NCBI GenBank assembly: GCA_946891915.1
Contig: CAMPNN010000003.1
Span: forward strand, 1 to 64,000
DNA: 64,000 bases
From: an uncultured Bifidobacteriaceae bacterium
GTDB taxonomy: Bacteria > Actinomycetota > Actinomycetes > Actinomycetales > Bifidobacteriaceae
Direction of reading: 5' to 3'
Part shown: piece by piece, positions 24,583 through 33,806 of the stretch
Position numbering within the stretch: the stretch's first letter is position 1
Layout: the number at the start of each line of letters is the position of its first letter
Notes under the pieces: generated by a model
What the model was told of the DNA's origin: nothing
Database searches by the model: none
Seen by the model: the letters and a program-made list of their open reading frames with translations, nothing else
Program-made: the position numbers and the translations under genes

Positions 24583-26274
24583 TTATTCTTCTAAGTCAGC
24601 TTGTGCGTCGCGCATTGCTTTCTCTTCGCGCTCAAGCAGAGGAATAATTACCGTTTCGGGCTTGTTGTCATTTGCGGAAGTTTTATTTGCTTCTGCTTCA
24701 GCAGAAACTTTATCTTCCTCAACTTTTACGTTTTTTGAACCTTCTGTGGAAGTTTTATTTTCTTCAGCTTTTGCGCTACTGTCGCTACTGTCGCTACTGT
24801 CGCTACTGCCGTTACCTTTTTCTGTAGGATTCGTGGCAGCTTGCGCAATAGTTTCAGCCGTTTCGTGACCTGTTTTATTTTCCACGTGCGTAATTACCTG
24901 AGTTGCAGTGTCGTCAGCAAGTTGCGCGGCTTTTTCTGCTTCTTCCGCATTCGACGCGTTCGCAACAGCATACTGAACTGTTCGCTCATGAGTATCGTCA
25001 TTGAGCGAAGGATTGCGTTCCGCTGTTGAATCTTGATCGTCTACATGGGAAACATTCTTTTCTACGGTAATATCGCGTTCGTTGGTTTGGTCAATATTAT
25101 TCGTATTGTCGGCATCGTAAACATTTTGTGCTGAACCGTTATGTGCAATTTGACGACTTTGCGTATTGTCGTTTTCGAGAAGCGTTCCAACAGTAATCGT
25201 TGAAGCTGGATTACTCGCGTTACGAGTTTTAGAAGTTTGAGTGTTACTAATACGCGTTAATTCGTGAGCCAAACGTTCAACCTGCGCCTTAAAACGCATT
25301 ATGCTTGTTGTGTCAGCACGCTGCAAAGCTTGAACAAAATCACCAACCTGCTCCATTTGAAGCCACAAATTCGCACGAAGCATAATCAAACTATCAAGTC
25401 GAGAACCCATCATGCGTCCGTATGCAGAAAGCACAGCATTGCGACGCTGCTCGTTAAGCTTTGCGAAAATCCAAGCTAAATCGCGTGCAGGATCGTTAAT
25501 TTGCATGCTCTGCCAATTTGTTATCGTAGTAATAGTTGAGCCCGTAAATAAAATGTCGCCATCAGCAAAACCGCCATGAACTGGGCAAGTTTCAAAAGAC
25601 CACAATCCTTCTGTCTCTAATACTCTGGACCAACTGTCAGTAATCTCTGCTGGAATATGACCTGCTTGGCGTAGTCTTTTAATCCAACCTGTTAGTTGTG
25701 CACGAATTTGGCCGGTTGTGAAAGCTGGATACTTTCCGCGAGTAATAAAAGAAGGGCGAAGTCGGTGAATTGCGCCGATTGCTGTTCCAACGTTTGCACA
25801 ATCTTCAGTGGTTAGTAGACGTAAGTCTCGTGCGGTGCCATCGTGATGTTCGCAAATTAGCACTGTCGTATCATTGTCTTCGTTGGCAATAATATTTGAC
25901 ATCCTGCTAGCAGAGTTTTGTGATTCATCTGCATTTTGCGCAACGTTACCGTCTTTGTTGTTGTCGGTTTCGCGCTTTCCTGGCACAAAAGTAATCATAG
26001 TATCGTAAGCAAACCCAAGCGCAGCCAAATCTTTACTATGCTCAAGCGTCCAAGCAGCGCGAGCCCTATCTCGCAAACGTTTGCGACCTTTGCTGTCTGC
26101 GCTAATAAAAACGTCATAAAGCTTACCAGAAACATCTTGCACAACGGCGTGAGAAATTCCTGCTTCGGTGTCGGTGGCATTAACTTGCTCGCTTTGGCGA
26201 GTTCCTGCAAACTGTACTTCGGGCATGGCTGCAGATGCCAGTGCTGCCAACTTGAATCTACTGAGTTGTGTCAC
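24583..26274 (-). CDS. APH-like phosphotransferase fold, probably degenerate, with long acidic tail
   Basis: Residues 1 to about 330 follow the aminoglycoside-phosphotransferase/choline kinase fold (HGGFADGDILF as the catalytic loop, INDPARDLAWI as the metal loop). The usual catalytic Asp of HGD is Gly here and the expected IDW before the metal loop reads TNW, so catalysis is doubtful. The remaining about 230 residues are a disordered Asn/Asp/Glu/Ser-rich tail with an SDS repeat coded by 9-bp DNA units. The start is uncertain: GTG 26274 (MTQLSRFKLAALASAAMPE) fits, while TTG 26292 and ATG 26226 are alternatives. It is divergent from the helicase gene. Confidence 0.75.
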   Translation of the reverse strand: MTQLSRFKLAALASAAMPEVQFAGTRQSEQVNATDTEAGISHAVVQDVSGKLYDVFISADSKGRKRLRDRARAAWTLEHSKDLAALGFAYDTMITFVPGKRETDNNKDGNVAQNADESQNSASRMSNIIANEDNDTTVLICEHHDGTARDLRLLTTEDCANVGTAIGAIHRLRPSFITRGKYPAFTTGQIRAQLTGWIKRLRQAGHIPAEITDSWSRVLETEGLWSFETCPVHGGFADGDILFTGSTITTITNWQSMQINDPARDLAWIFAKLNEQRRNAVLSAYGRMMGSRLDSLIMLRANLWLQMEQVGDFVQALQRADTTSIMRFKAQVERLAHELTRISNTQTSKTRNASNPASTITVGTLLENDNTQSRQIAHNGSAQNVYDADNTNNIDQTNERDITVEKNVSHVDDQDSTAERNPSLNDDTHERTVQYAVANASNAEEAEKAAQLADDTATQVITHVENKTGHETAETIAQAATNPTEKGNGSSDSSDSSDSSAKAEENKTSTEGSKNVKVEEDKVSAEAEANKTSANDNKPETVIIPLLEREEKAMRDAQADLEE

Positions 26275-26382
26275 ACTCCCACAGTAATACAAAGCACCGA
26301 GATTTTGCCAATTTTTGGTAAGTTATGCACATATTTTTGCTTTGGTTGCGCAAGCGTCGTTATTGCTGCAACAATAGTAAAT

Positions 26383-27897
26383 ATGAATTCTTCACCAGAA
26401 GCTTCTCCAGAGGCGCTTTTAGATGGGCTGGATGATGCTCAACGTGCAGCTGCCACAGCAGTGGAAGGCCCAGTGCGCATCATAGCCTGCGCTGGAGCGG
26501 GTAAAACGCGCACTATTACGCGACGAATTGCGTATGCTTGCGCTACTGGAAAGTGGGATCCTGAGCGAGTTATGGCTGTTACTTTTTCCGTAAAGGCGGC
26601 TGCAGAAATGCGCTCGCGTATTGTTGCGCTTGGTGTAAGTAATATTGGTTGCGTTGCGACTTTTCATTCCGCGGCTTTGCAGCAGATTCGTAGTGTGTGG
26701 AACGATGTTTGTTCTGCTCCTTTTCCGTCAATTATGAACGATTCTCAGCAAATCATAACTTCTGCGCTTAAGCGTTACCCAGATTTTGCGGATATGACTT
26801 TGTTGCAGAATCGCGATATTTTGGCGGAAATTAATTGGGCAAAAGTTTCTCTTATTTCTCCTGATGATTATGTTCGCGTGTGTTCTGCAACGCATAGGAT
26901 TCCTCCAGCAGGTTTAGAACCGCAGCAATTTGTCGACGTGTACGAAGCGTATGAAGCAGAAAAGAATGCGCATAATTGCATTGATTTTAACGATATTCTT
27001 CTGTTAGACTGCCATATTTTACGAAATTTTCCGGAAGCTGCCGGTCGTATTCGTCAATCAGTTGGATGGATTACTGTTGACGAATATCAGGATGTGTCGC
27101 CTTTGCAGCATGAATTATTGCGATTGTGGATGGGGCAGAACCGCGATATTTGTGTTGTTGGAGACCCTGCTCAAACAATCTACTCGTTTGCCGGCGCAAG
27201 CAGCTACTATTTACTATCTTTTCCTCAGGAGTTTGCTCCAGTAAGTGCAAATATTAGTTTGGATACGGATTATCGTTCCACAGAGCGTATTGTGGGTGTT
27301 GCGAATAGAGTGCTTTCGGCTTCTCCTTATAAACGCGATTATGTAAGAGTTAAAGCGATAAGTAAAGGCGGTGTGCGAGTTTCGCAACAAGTTTTTGCTA
27401 CGGATGTTGATGAAGCTTTGGGTGTAGTTGAGCAAATCGCGAAGCTTGTAAACAGCGGTGTGGCTAAGCCTGGTGAGTGCGCAATATTAACTCGTACCAA
27501 CGCGCAGCAGCAAGTGATTTGCAATGTGTTAAAATCTGCCAAATTGCCGTATCGCGTGCGCAGGGACGTTGGCTGGCAGCGCAATGTGTTGGAGGATGCG
27601 CAAAGCGCAAGTGTGACTAGTGGTGCAGCTGATTCTGCGTCTTCTGTGATTTCAACGATTACTGTTTCAACGATTCATGCTGTTAAAGGTTTGGAATTTG
27701 GCCACGTTTATGTGATTGGTTGTGCTGAAGGATTAATACCGTTCGGTTCTGCTTCTACGGATGAAGATATAGAAGAAGAGCGCAGGCTTATGTATGTTGC
27801 GGTAACAAGAGCGGAAAAAACGCTTCACCTTTCTTATGCATCTCGCAAAGATGGCAGCACCGGAATGAATCGTGCGCCGAGCCGTTTTTTGGCTTAA
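26383..27897 (+). CDS. UvrD/PcrA-type ATP-dependent DNA helicase
   Basis: A superfamily 1A helicase of 504 aa, shorter than the usual 650-750 because parts of the 1B/2B insertions are missing. Motifs: Walker A CAGAGKT (36-42), VDEYQDVSPLQHELL (motif II), GDPAQTIYSFAGA (III), TVSTIHAVKGLEF (V) and RRLMYVAVTRAEKTL (VI). The start MNSSPEASPEALLDGLDDAQ is chosen because the frame upstream overlaps the divergent gene and looks non-coding. No clear ribosome site is present. The 30-base tail after motif VI ends the protein abruptly, as in other short actinobacterial paralogues. Confidence 0.9.
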   Translation: MNSSPEASPEALLDGLDDAQRAAATAVEGPVRIIACAGAGKTRTITRRIAYACATGKWDPERVMAVTFSVKAAAEMRSRIVALGVSNIGCVATFHSAALQQIRSVWNDVCSAPFPSIMNDSQQIITSALKRYPDFADMTLLQNRDILAEINWAKVSLISPDDYVRVCSATHRIPPAGLEPQQFVDVYEAYEAEKNAHNCIDFNDILLLDCHILRNFPEAAGRIRQSVGWITVDEYQDVSPLQHELLRLWMGQNRDICVVGDPAQTIYSFAGASSYYLLSFPQEFAPVSANISLDTDYRSTERIVGVANRVLSASPYKRDYVRVKAISKGGVRVSQQVFATDVDEALGVVEQIAKLVNSGVAKPGECAILTRTNAQQQVICNVLKSAKLPYRVRRDVGWQRNVLEDAQSASVTSGAADSASSVISTITVSTIHAVKGLEFGHVYVIGCAEGLIPFGSASTDEDIEEERRLMYVAVTRAEKTLHLSYASRKDGSTGMNRAPSRFLA

Positions 27898-27904
27898 TTT
27901 CGCT

Positions 27905-28095
27905 ATTTTCTTTACACGCATGTAAAGTAATAATCGCTTTTCCTTATATTGCGACATTTCCTTTACACGCATGTAAAGTTTTAATCGCCTTCTGTCTTAA
28001 TTCCGTTTTTTCCTATACACGCATGTAAAATAATTGTCACTATTTAGCGATATGCCGTTATTTTCTTTACGTGACTGTAAAGAAAATAACGTTTT
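27905..28095. repeat. Four CTTTAC...GTAAAG palindromes between convergent genes
   Basis: Copies at about 27909-27930, 27958-27980, 28010-28032 and 28065-28092 carry the core CTTTACACGCATGTAAAG or variants, each with TTTT/AAAA flanks. They fill the whole gap between the convergent helicase and DUF2342 genes and are well placed to act as bidirectional terminators. Confidence 0.85.
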
Positions 28096-28109
28096 AATTG
28101 CGCGCTAGA

Positions 28110-29885
28110 TTATTTATCCTGATTTTCGGTGTTTTCGCTTCCGTTGCTTCCATCAGTTCCGTCAGTTTCGTCCGAGTTTTTTCTTTGCTCCTTTTGACGA
28201 GCGTCTTCTTCTAGCAGCTTGCTAAGCTCTGCGTCCCAATCGTTTACGCCTAAATCGTCTTCTGTTAATTTTTCAAAAGATTTTTCGATATGAGTATTTT
28301 GTGCACTGCCAGTAGCGCTCTCGTTATTATCGTTATTTTCGCTACTTTCGCTGCTTCTGTTATTTTCGCTACTTTTTTCAGATTTTTCAGTAGATTGATT
28401 AGATTGATTAGATTGATTAGATTGGCTTTCTGCAGCGCTTTCCTTAGTGCTTCCAGCATTTTCCGTAGTGCTCTCCGTAAAGCTATCAGCATCTTCTGCT
28501 ATATCTTTTGCTATATCTTCTGCTGAAATTTCTGCACTACTTTCGCCACTAGCTTCCTTCGTAACTTCGTTCGCATCTTCCGGCAAAGTTGGCAGCAAAT
28601 CAGGGTGGCTCCACAAACTATCTCGTTCTTCAATTCCGCGCTCGCGAGTCAGCTTTTCCCACAATTGTGCAGCGTCACGCATACGGCGAGGACGCAAATG
28701 CAAACCAAGCAACGACTCAAACGTCACTTCCGCTGGTCCTCCTGCTGCGCGCTCACGCCGCATCATTTCACGCAACTGTTCAATATGCTCAATATGTGCC
28801 ATTCCAGCCTGCCAAGTAACGCAATCAACCCAGCCTTCAACAAGCGCAAGCAAAGTTTCCAAACTGTGCAATGCTTGGACTTGCTCTTCGGAATCGTTGC
28901 TGCCAATATTCTGCAGATTCACAGCTCCAGAAATAGCATTAGGATCCATAGTTTCAACGTCTCGAAGCTGCTCTTCCATAGCTTCCAAATCAATATTTAT
29001 GCCATTTGAATACTTAATAATAAGCGCTTCAAATCGCGGCATAAGCCATGGTGCTGCTGCAAAAAGCCTTGCGTGAGCAGACTCTCTTAAAGCAAGATAA
29101 TTCATAACTTCAGTTACGTCCAGCTCCCACACTTTTGCATACTCAATGCAATTGTACGGAATTAAACCGCCAGCTTTATTTTCTAATAACGAAAGTCCTT
29201 GATCAAAACTGCCGTGTACTTCGTGAGAAAGCGCTCCAGCAGCCTGGCCTAATTGCATGGCAAACGAAGTATTTCCAAGAAGCTTCATTAGTTGCATTGG
29301 GTTATTCATTCCATCTGGAAGCGGAATTGGCACAACGCCCGCAAATAATCCTTTTACTTCGGCGTCGTCCAATCCTTGGAAACGTTCTTCAATAACAGAG
29401 CTAAGCGCTTCGTTCACGGATTTTGCAACAGGATTGGCAAATTTTATCCACGCTCCTAACGTTTCTTCTACCCAATCCGCTCTTGAAAGTACTGCTGGAG
29501 TTCCTGGTGCAGGGTCAAATTTGCAAGTAATATCAAGCCACAAATTTGCTTGGCTTAAAGCTCGTCGTGCAGCGTCTGCAACTTCTGCATTTACGCTACC
29601 TTGATCTCCAGTGGCGTGCTGTAAAGCGATTGATTGCGCTAATTTTCTGTTTATTGGCCCTTCTTCAAGCGTCGCTTCCATTTCGTGAGGATTATTTAAT
29701 CCGCCAGCGCTGAAAGCTTGCATCATTCCGCGCACTTCGTCCGGTTTTGGCAGTTTATCTGGATTTTGGTTTAAGAGTTGTTCTCGCAGCTCAAAAGGAA
29801 GTTGGTCAAGCTGTTTCCATGCCTCTTCGCCTTGTATTGGCCCAAAGCATTCAATAAGCCATTGGTGAATTGCATCATCGTTCAT
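28110..29885 (-). CDS. DUF2342 zinc-metalloprotease-like protein
   Basis: The 591-aa actinobacterial protein of the DUF2342/'zinc-dependent metalloprotease' family. The core (about 1-430) carries the family blocks FGPIQGEEAWKQL, EVWELDVTEVMNYLALRESAH and WVDCVTWQAGM. The HExxH position reads RESAH, as is common in this family, so protease activity is not assured. The C-terminal 150 residues are acidic and low-complexity, including QSN repeats coded by 9-bp DNA units (about 28394-28432). It faces the helicase gene. Function unknown. Confidence 0.88.
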   Translation of the reverse strand: MNDDAIHQWLIECFGPIQGEEAWKQLDQLPFELREQLLNQNPDKLPKPDEVRGMMQAFSAGGLNNPHEMEATLEEGPINRKLAQSIALQHATGDQGSVNAEVADAARRALSQANLWLDITCKFDPAPGTPAVLSRADWVEETLGAWIKFANPVAKSVNEALSSVIEERFQGLDDAEVKGLFAGVVPIPLPDGMNNPMQLMKLLGNTSFAMQLGQAAGALSHEVHGSFDQGLSLLENKAGGLIPYNCIEYAKVWELDVTEVMNYLALRESAHARLFAAAPWLMPRFEALIIKYSNGINIDLEAMEEQLRDVETMDPNAISGAVNLQNIGSNDSEEQVQALHSLETLLALVEGWVDCVTWQAGMAHIEHIEQLREMMRRERAAGGPAEVTFESLLGLHLRPRRMRDAAQLWEKLTRERGIEERDSLWSHPDLLPTLPEDANEVTKEASGESSAEISAEDIAKDIAEDADSFTESTTENAGSTKESAAESQSNQSNQSNQSTEKSEKSSENNRSSESSENNDNNESATGSAQNTHIEKSFEKLTEDDLGVNDWDAELSKLLEEDARQKEQRKNSDETDGTDGSNGSENTENQDK

Positions 29886-30008
29886 GATTTATCCTTTGTG
29901 CTACGAACTTAGAGCAAATGTGTTTGTTTTAATATATTTGCTTAATATAAAAGTATTCTACTAGATAATGTTATTTTGTGCTAAATTTTGCAATTAAACT
30001 TATTTTTC

Positions 30009-30105
30009 TTAAATTATTTTCGTAACTATTTTCGTAACTATTTTCGTAACTATTTTCGTAATTATTTTGTAACTATTTTCGTAATTATTTTCGTAACTAT
30101 TTGCG
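30009..30105. repeat. 12-bp tandem repeat upstream of the Lon-like protease
   Basis: About seven units of TATTTTCGTAAC with minor changes. The tract precedes the predicted start at 30138 and could affect promoter spacing. Translation through it gives only a FRNY repeat, so I exclude it from the gene. Confidence 0.85.
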
Positions 30106-30137
30106 GAAACTATATAGGGTCTGTGTATGATACAAGC

Positions 30138-31025
30138 ATGCTTGGGTTTTCTACATGTTCTCAATTATTGCAAAAGTGTTTTAGTAATTTGCGCATAATA
30201 TTTAGTCGAGTAAAAGCGTATATTGATTCGCATTCTTTTCGTCATATGCTTGGGTTTTTGCTTGTAATTGTTGCGGTGATTGCTTTAATGCTTCCTAGCG
30301 CTTACGTAGTTGAGCAGCCTGGTCCAACGCAGGATGTTTTGGGATCGTTATCTAAAGTTCCCGTAATAAATATAACTTCTGCGCATATTAAGGAGCATAA
30401 AGATACTGGCAAATTATTAATGCTTACTGTAAGCACTTCGGGCGTGCCAGGGTATGAGATTCCAACATTTTATGCGCTGCTATCGTTTATGAATCCGGAG
30501 AGAGAATTGATTCCTCGTGAAGCTGTTGTGCCGATTGGGCAAAGTGCGGAAGACTACGATAAAGAATCTATTCACGAAATGGATGATTCTCAAAACGTTG
30601 CTCAGCTTGTTGCTTTAGAGTACGCAAGTGAGCATCTTAAAATTAATACAAAAGACGTAAAAGCTCGTTTGCATATTGAGGATATTGGAGGCCCTTCCGC
30701 AGGTATGATGTATACGCTTGGAATTCTCGACAAGCTTACTCCGGAAGAGGAAACTGGAGGTAAGACTATAGCTGGTACCGGCACTATTGAAAAGTCGCAG
30801 AAAATTGGCGCTATTGGTGGTATTCGTCTAAAGATGATTGCGGCAAAGCGTGATGGTGCCACTTGGTTTTTAGCTCCTAAAGATAATTGTGACGAAGTTG
30901 TTGGTCACGTTCCTAAGGGTTTACGAGTTGTTCGTGTTAATACTCTTGATGAAGCTTACAAAGCGTTGAAAGCTATAGGTTCTGGTCGTGGCGCGAATAA
31001 ACTGCCAAGCTGTAGCGCAAAATAA
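30138..31025 (+). CDS. Membrane-anchored Lon-like (S16) protease, YlbL type
   Basis: The 295-aa protein has one membrane helix (about 38-58), an extracytoplasmic region, and a C-terminal Lon proteolytic domain with the Ser187/Lys232 dyad (GGPSAGMMYTL and GGIRLKMIAAKRDG). The PDZ domain of typical YlbL proteins is not recognisable between helix and protease domain. ATG 30138 is chosen because upstream codons come from the tandem repeat; the ribosome site is weak. It may degrade misfolded membrane or envelope proteins. Confidence 0.87.
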   Translation: MLGFSTCSQLLQKCFSNLRIIFSRVKAYIDSHSFRHMLGFLLVIVAVIALMLPSAYVVEQPGPTQDVLGSLSKVPVINITSAHIKEHKDTGKLLMLTVSTSGVPGYEIPTFYALLSFMNPERELIPREAVVPIGQSAEDYDKESIHEMDDSQNVAQLVALEYASEHLKINTKDVKARLHIEDIGGPSAGMMYTLGILDKLTPEEETGGKTIAGTGTIEKSQKIGAIGGIRLKMIAAKRDGATWFLAPKDNCDEVVGHVPKGLRVVRVNTLDEAYKALKAIGSGRGANKLPSCSAK

Positions 31026-31162
31026 GTTATAAACGAAATCAGAACGAAGTAAAAGCAAAGTAAAAGCAAAATCAAGAATAAAATCAAAAGCAAAAACAAA
31101 TCAAAAACAAAGAATAAGCAAAATCGAAAACAAATTAAAATAAAAATCAACGCGCAAAAAAC

Positions 31163-31237
<75 letters not shown>

Positions 31238-31358
31238 GTTCGCAACAAAGTAAAAACATACATGATGGTATGTACGAATGTGTGCAAGCGTGGCGCGCGT
31301 CGCAACAATCGCGTACAGTATACTGAATAAGAACATGTGCTCAGGAGGTCGATATTCG

Positions 31359-32765
31359 ATGGCTCAAAAACCTGATACCGCTCGTAATGCTTCTGGAATG
31401 GAGCGTGTAGGTAAGCGTAAGCTAGGATATAACATCTCGCAGGTGGATACTTTTCTGGAGCGCGCGCATAAGTTGTATGAAAGCGACGATGCTCGACTTA
31501 CGCAGCAAGATATTCAGGATGTTTCTTTTGAACTTGAGCGAAATGGATACGTTATTGGTCAAGTTGATGCAGCGTTGTCTCGTTTGGAGCGTGCTGTTGT
31601 GGATAAATGCACTGAGCATGAGCTTTCTGAATGTGGTCGCGTAGTTTGGAAGGCGCGAGTAGAAGAATTGTATCGTAAACTTTTGCAGCATGCTCAGAGA
31701 GATTACCGCAATCGTTTTGATGAAGGAGTTGCGCGTAGGCCTTCTTATGCTCGTAAACAGGTTGATATTATGGTTGATCAAGCGCTTGATAAAATTGCGT
31801 TTATGCTTGGTCACGAGCTTGAGTGGGAAACTGACGAAGATACTTTGAAAGATATTGATGCAGACTATGTTTCCAATGTGGTCTTTACTCAGCGTACTGG
31901 TAAGCATGGTTACGATGAGCGTCAGGTTGATTATTATTTGAATGCTTGCATTCGTTTGCTTAGCGGTTTGGAATCTTTCGAAAGATTAGAACAGTATTCT
32001 GATTCAGACAATGCTTACTCTAATTCTTACTCTAATTCTTCTGTAAATCCTGCTCAGCAGTATGCGGTTTCCCCGTCTTTGGCTGACGCTGTAAAGTCAA
32101 CTTCCAGCGCTGCTGATTCTCCTTCTCCTGTTCAGTTTACTTCGGAATTTGTGGATGATTCAGCTGCGGCTGATGCTTTGCCAAAGGTTATGAAAGCTCC
32201 GTCTGTTCCTAATATTCCTGATCACGATAAGCAGAGTATTTTCGCTCCTGTTGATTACAACAACAAGGCTTCTGATAATTCGTTTGAATCTTTGCATCAG
32301 TCAGAGCGTGCTATTTTTACTCCTCATGCTGCTGCAGGTAATTCTGCGAATTCTATTGATGATACTGATAGTAACGATGAGCTTTTGCAAAGTGCAACTG
32401 TGATGCACAATACTTCTGAAGCCACGAATTTGCCTCCTGCTTTTCCTCCTGTTGTTAATAATCATGAGCAGCACGAAGATAAGCCGGCTGGCTCTGAGAA
32501 TGGCGCTGTAAATAGTGCTGTAAATGGCTCTGTAAATGGCTCTGTAAATGGCTCTAACGCTCCTATTCCTTCTTTCCCTCCTTCTGCTCCTTCGCAGAAT
32601 ACTTCTCTTCCTCTACCGCCGTTGCCTGTTCCTGATTTTAATTTGGACGAGCCGCTTAAATTAGAGGTTCCAGACATCTCGTTCCCGTTAATGGGTCATG
32701 TTGACGAGTCTGATGCTAATAATGGCGAAGAGAATGAGAGCAATAATAACGGAGATCGTGCTTAG
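31359..32765 (+). CDS. DivIVA-domain protein with disordered tail
   Basis: The 468-aa protein carries two DivIVA-like segments, KRKLGYNISQVDTFLERA near residue 16 and GKHGYDERQVDYYLNACI near residue 183, separated by a helical region. DivIVA proteins sense curved membrane at poles and septa and organise growth and division. From about residue 210 it is a disordered Ser/Pro/Asn-rich tail with a GSVN repeat coded by 12-bp units (about 32505-32555). CAGGAGGTCG fixes the ATG at 31359. It may not be Wag31 itself, because the typical short N-terminal DivIVA block is not at residue 1. Confidence 0.85.
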   Translation: MAQKPDTARNASGMERVGKRKLGYNISQVDTFLERAHKLYESDDARLTQQDIQDVSFELERNGYVIGQVDAALSRLERAVVDKCTEHELSECGRVVWKARVEELYRKLLQHAQRDYRNRFDEGVARRPSYARKQVDIMVDQALDKIAFMLGHELEWETDEDTLKDIDADYVSNVVFTQRTGKHGYDERQVDYYLNACIRLLSGLESFERLEQYSDSDNAYSNSYSNSSVNPAQQYAVSPSLADAVKSTSSAADSPSPVQFTSEFVDDSAAADALPKVMKAPSVPNIPDHDKQSIFAPVDYNNKASDNSFESLHQSERAIFTPHAAAGNSANSIDDTDSNDELLQSATVMHNTSEATNLPPAFPPVVNNHEQHEDKPAGSENGAVNSAVNGSVNGSVNGSNAPIPSFPPSAPSQNTSLPLPPLPVPDFNLDEPLKLEVPDISFPLMGHVDESDANNGEENESNNNGDRA

Positions 32766-32876
32766 CTTTTGTGACTGATTTTATTGGCAGTCGCTACTTT
32801 TGATGCTGGTGTTTTAATGCGTTATTTTAATGCTGGCATTTGCTTAAGTGCTGTGAATAGTTGCGGTAGATAAGCA

Positions 32877-33000
32877 CCGAAGGTTGTGCAGTAAATATAT
32901 GCAGTAAATAAAATATAGTCTGTAAATATAATCTGCAAATATATTGCAAATATCTACCGCAAATAAGCTAAGTAATATCTTCTGCAAATAAGCAGTAACA
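32877..33000. repeat. AT-rich degenerate GCAGTAAATA / CTGCAAATA tract
   Basis: Short related units (GCAGTAAATA, TCTGCAAATA, CCGCAAATAAG) make up most of the 292-base gap before recO. No gene or clear promoter is visible. Confidence 0.55.
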
Positions 33001-33057
33001 GCCTTAAATAAAGTTTGTTATCTTTATAAAGTTGTTCTTTGAAGTATGGTTTGATTT

Positions 33058-33804
33058 ATGCCGTTGTATCGAGATGAAGCTGTTGTGCTTCGTGCGTTTC
33101 CTTTAGGTGAAGCGGATAGGATTCTCGTATTGCTCACAAAACAGCATGGTAAAGTTCGTGCTGTTGCAAAGGGTGTGCGTCGTCTTAAATCGCGTTTTGG
33201 AGGCCGTCTTGAGCCTCTTATGCGTGTTGACGTGCTTCTTGCGCAAGGCAAATCTTTAGATGTTGTGTCGCAAGCTGTTTCTATTTCTGCGTATGCTGGT
33301 GAGATTTGTGCAAATTATGAGTCTTATGAATATGCAAACGTCATGCTTGAAGTTGCGGATGCTCTGGTTTCTAACGAATATACTGACGAGTATATGCGCG
33401 AATATCAAGATACTTCCGGGCAGTATAGTTTACTTACTGCGGCCCTGTCTTCGTTGTCTAAGCATAAGCATGCGCCGGATGCTATTGGTATGTCTTATGT
33501 TTTGAGAGCGCTTTCGATTGCCGGTTGGTCTCCTCGCTTAACTAATTGCGTTGTTTGCGGTGGAGGAGAGGACTTGTGCTATTTTTCGCCTTCTTCTGGT
33601 GGAATGATGTGCGCAAGTGATCATACGCCTGAGTCAATGTTTTGTTCGGATGCAACTCGTGCGCAATTGTGCGCTCTTGCCAATGGAGAGTGGGCTAATA
33701 TTGACGGAGTGTTAATCGACACTTCTACTGTGTGTTGTGTTCAGCAGTGGGCAGAATATTACATTGAGAAACCAATTCGTTCGCTGGGGTTGTTACATTC
33801 TTAA
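33058..33804 (+). CDS. recO: DNA repair protein RecO
   Basis: Loads RecA with RecR in the RecFOR recombination pathway. The 248-aa protein starts with the OB-fold block MPLYRDEAVVLRAFPLGEAD and has the zinc site CVVCGG with CYF...MMC near residue 165. No Shine-Dalgarno is seen; TATGGT ends seven bases before the ATG, so translation may be leaderless. uppS starts two bases after the stop, so the pair is coupled. Confidence 0.95.
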   Translation: MPLYRDEAVVLRAFPLGEADRILVLLTKQHGKVRAVAKGVRRLKSRFGGRLEPLMRVDVLLAQGKSLDVVSQAVSISAYAGEICANYESYEYANVMLEVADALVSNEYTDEYMREYQDTSGQYSLLTAALSSLSKHKHAPDAIGMSYVLRALSIAGWSPRLTNCVVCGGGEDLCYFSPSSGGMMCASDHTPESMFCSDATRAQLCALANGEWANIDGVLIDTSTVCCVQQWAEYYIEKPIRSLGLLHS

Positions 33805-33806
33805 GT

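Noticed and set aside
25936..26382. Upstream extension of the helicase frame
   Set aside because: It lies antisense to the APH-like gene and shows no helicase features; the helicase family starts at 26383.
29988..30137. N-terminal extension of the Lon-like protease
   Set aside because: It is translation of a 12-bp tandem repeat (FRNY units) followed by unrelated residues; the membrane helix and protease domain begin after ATG 30138.
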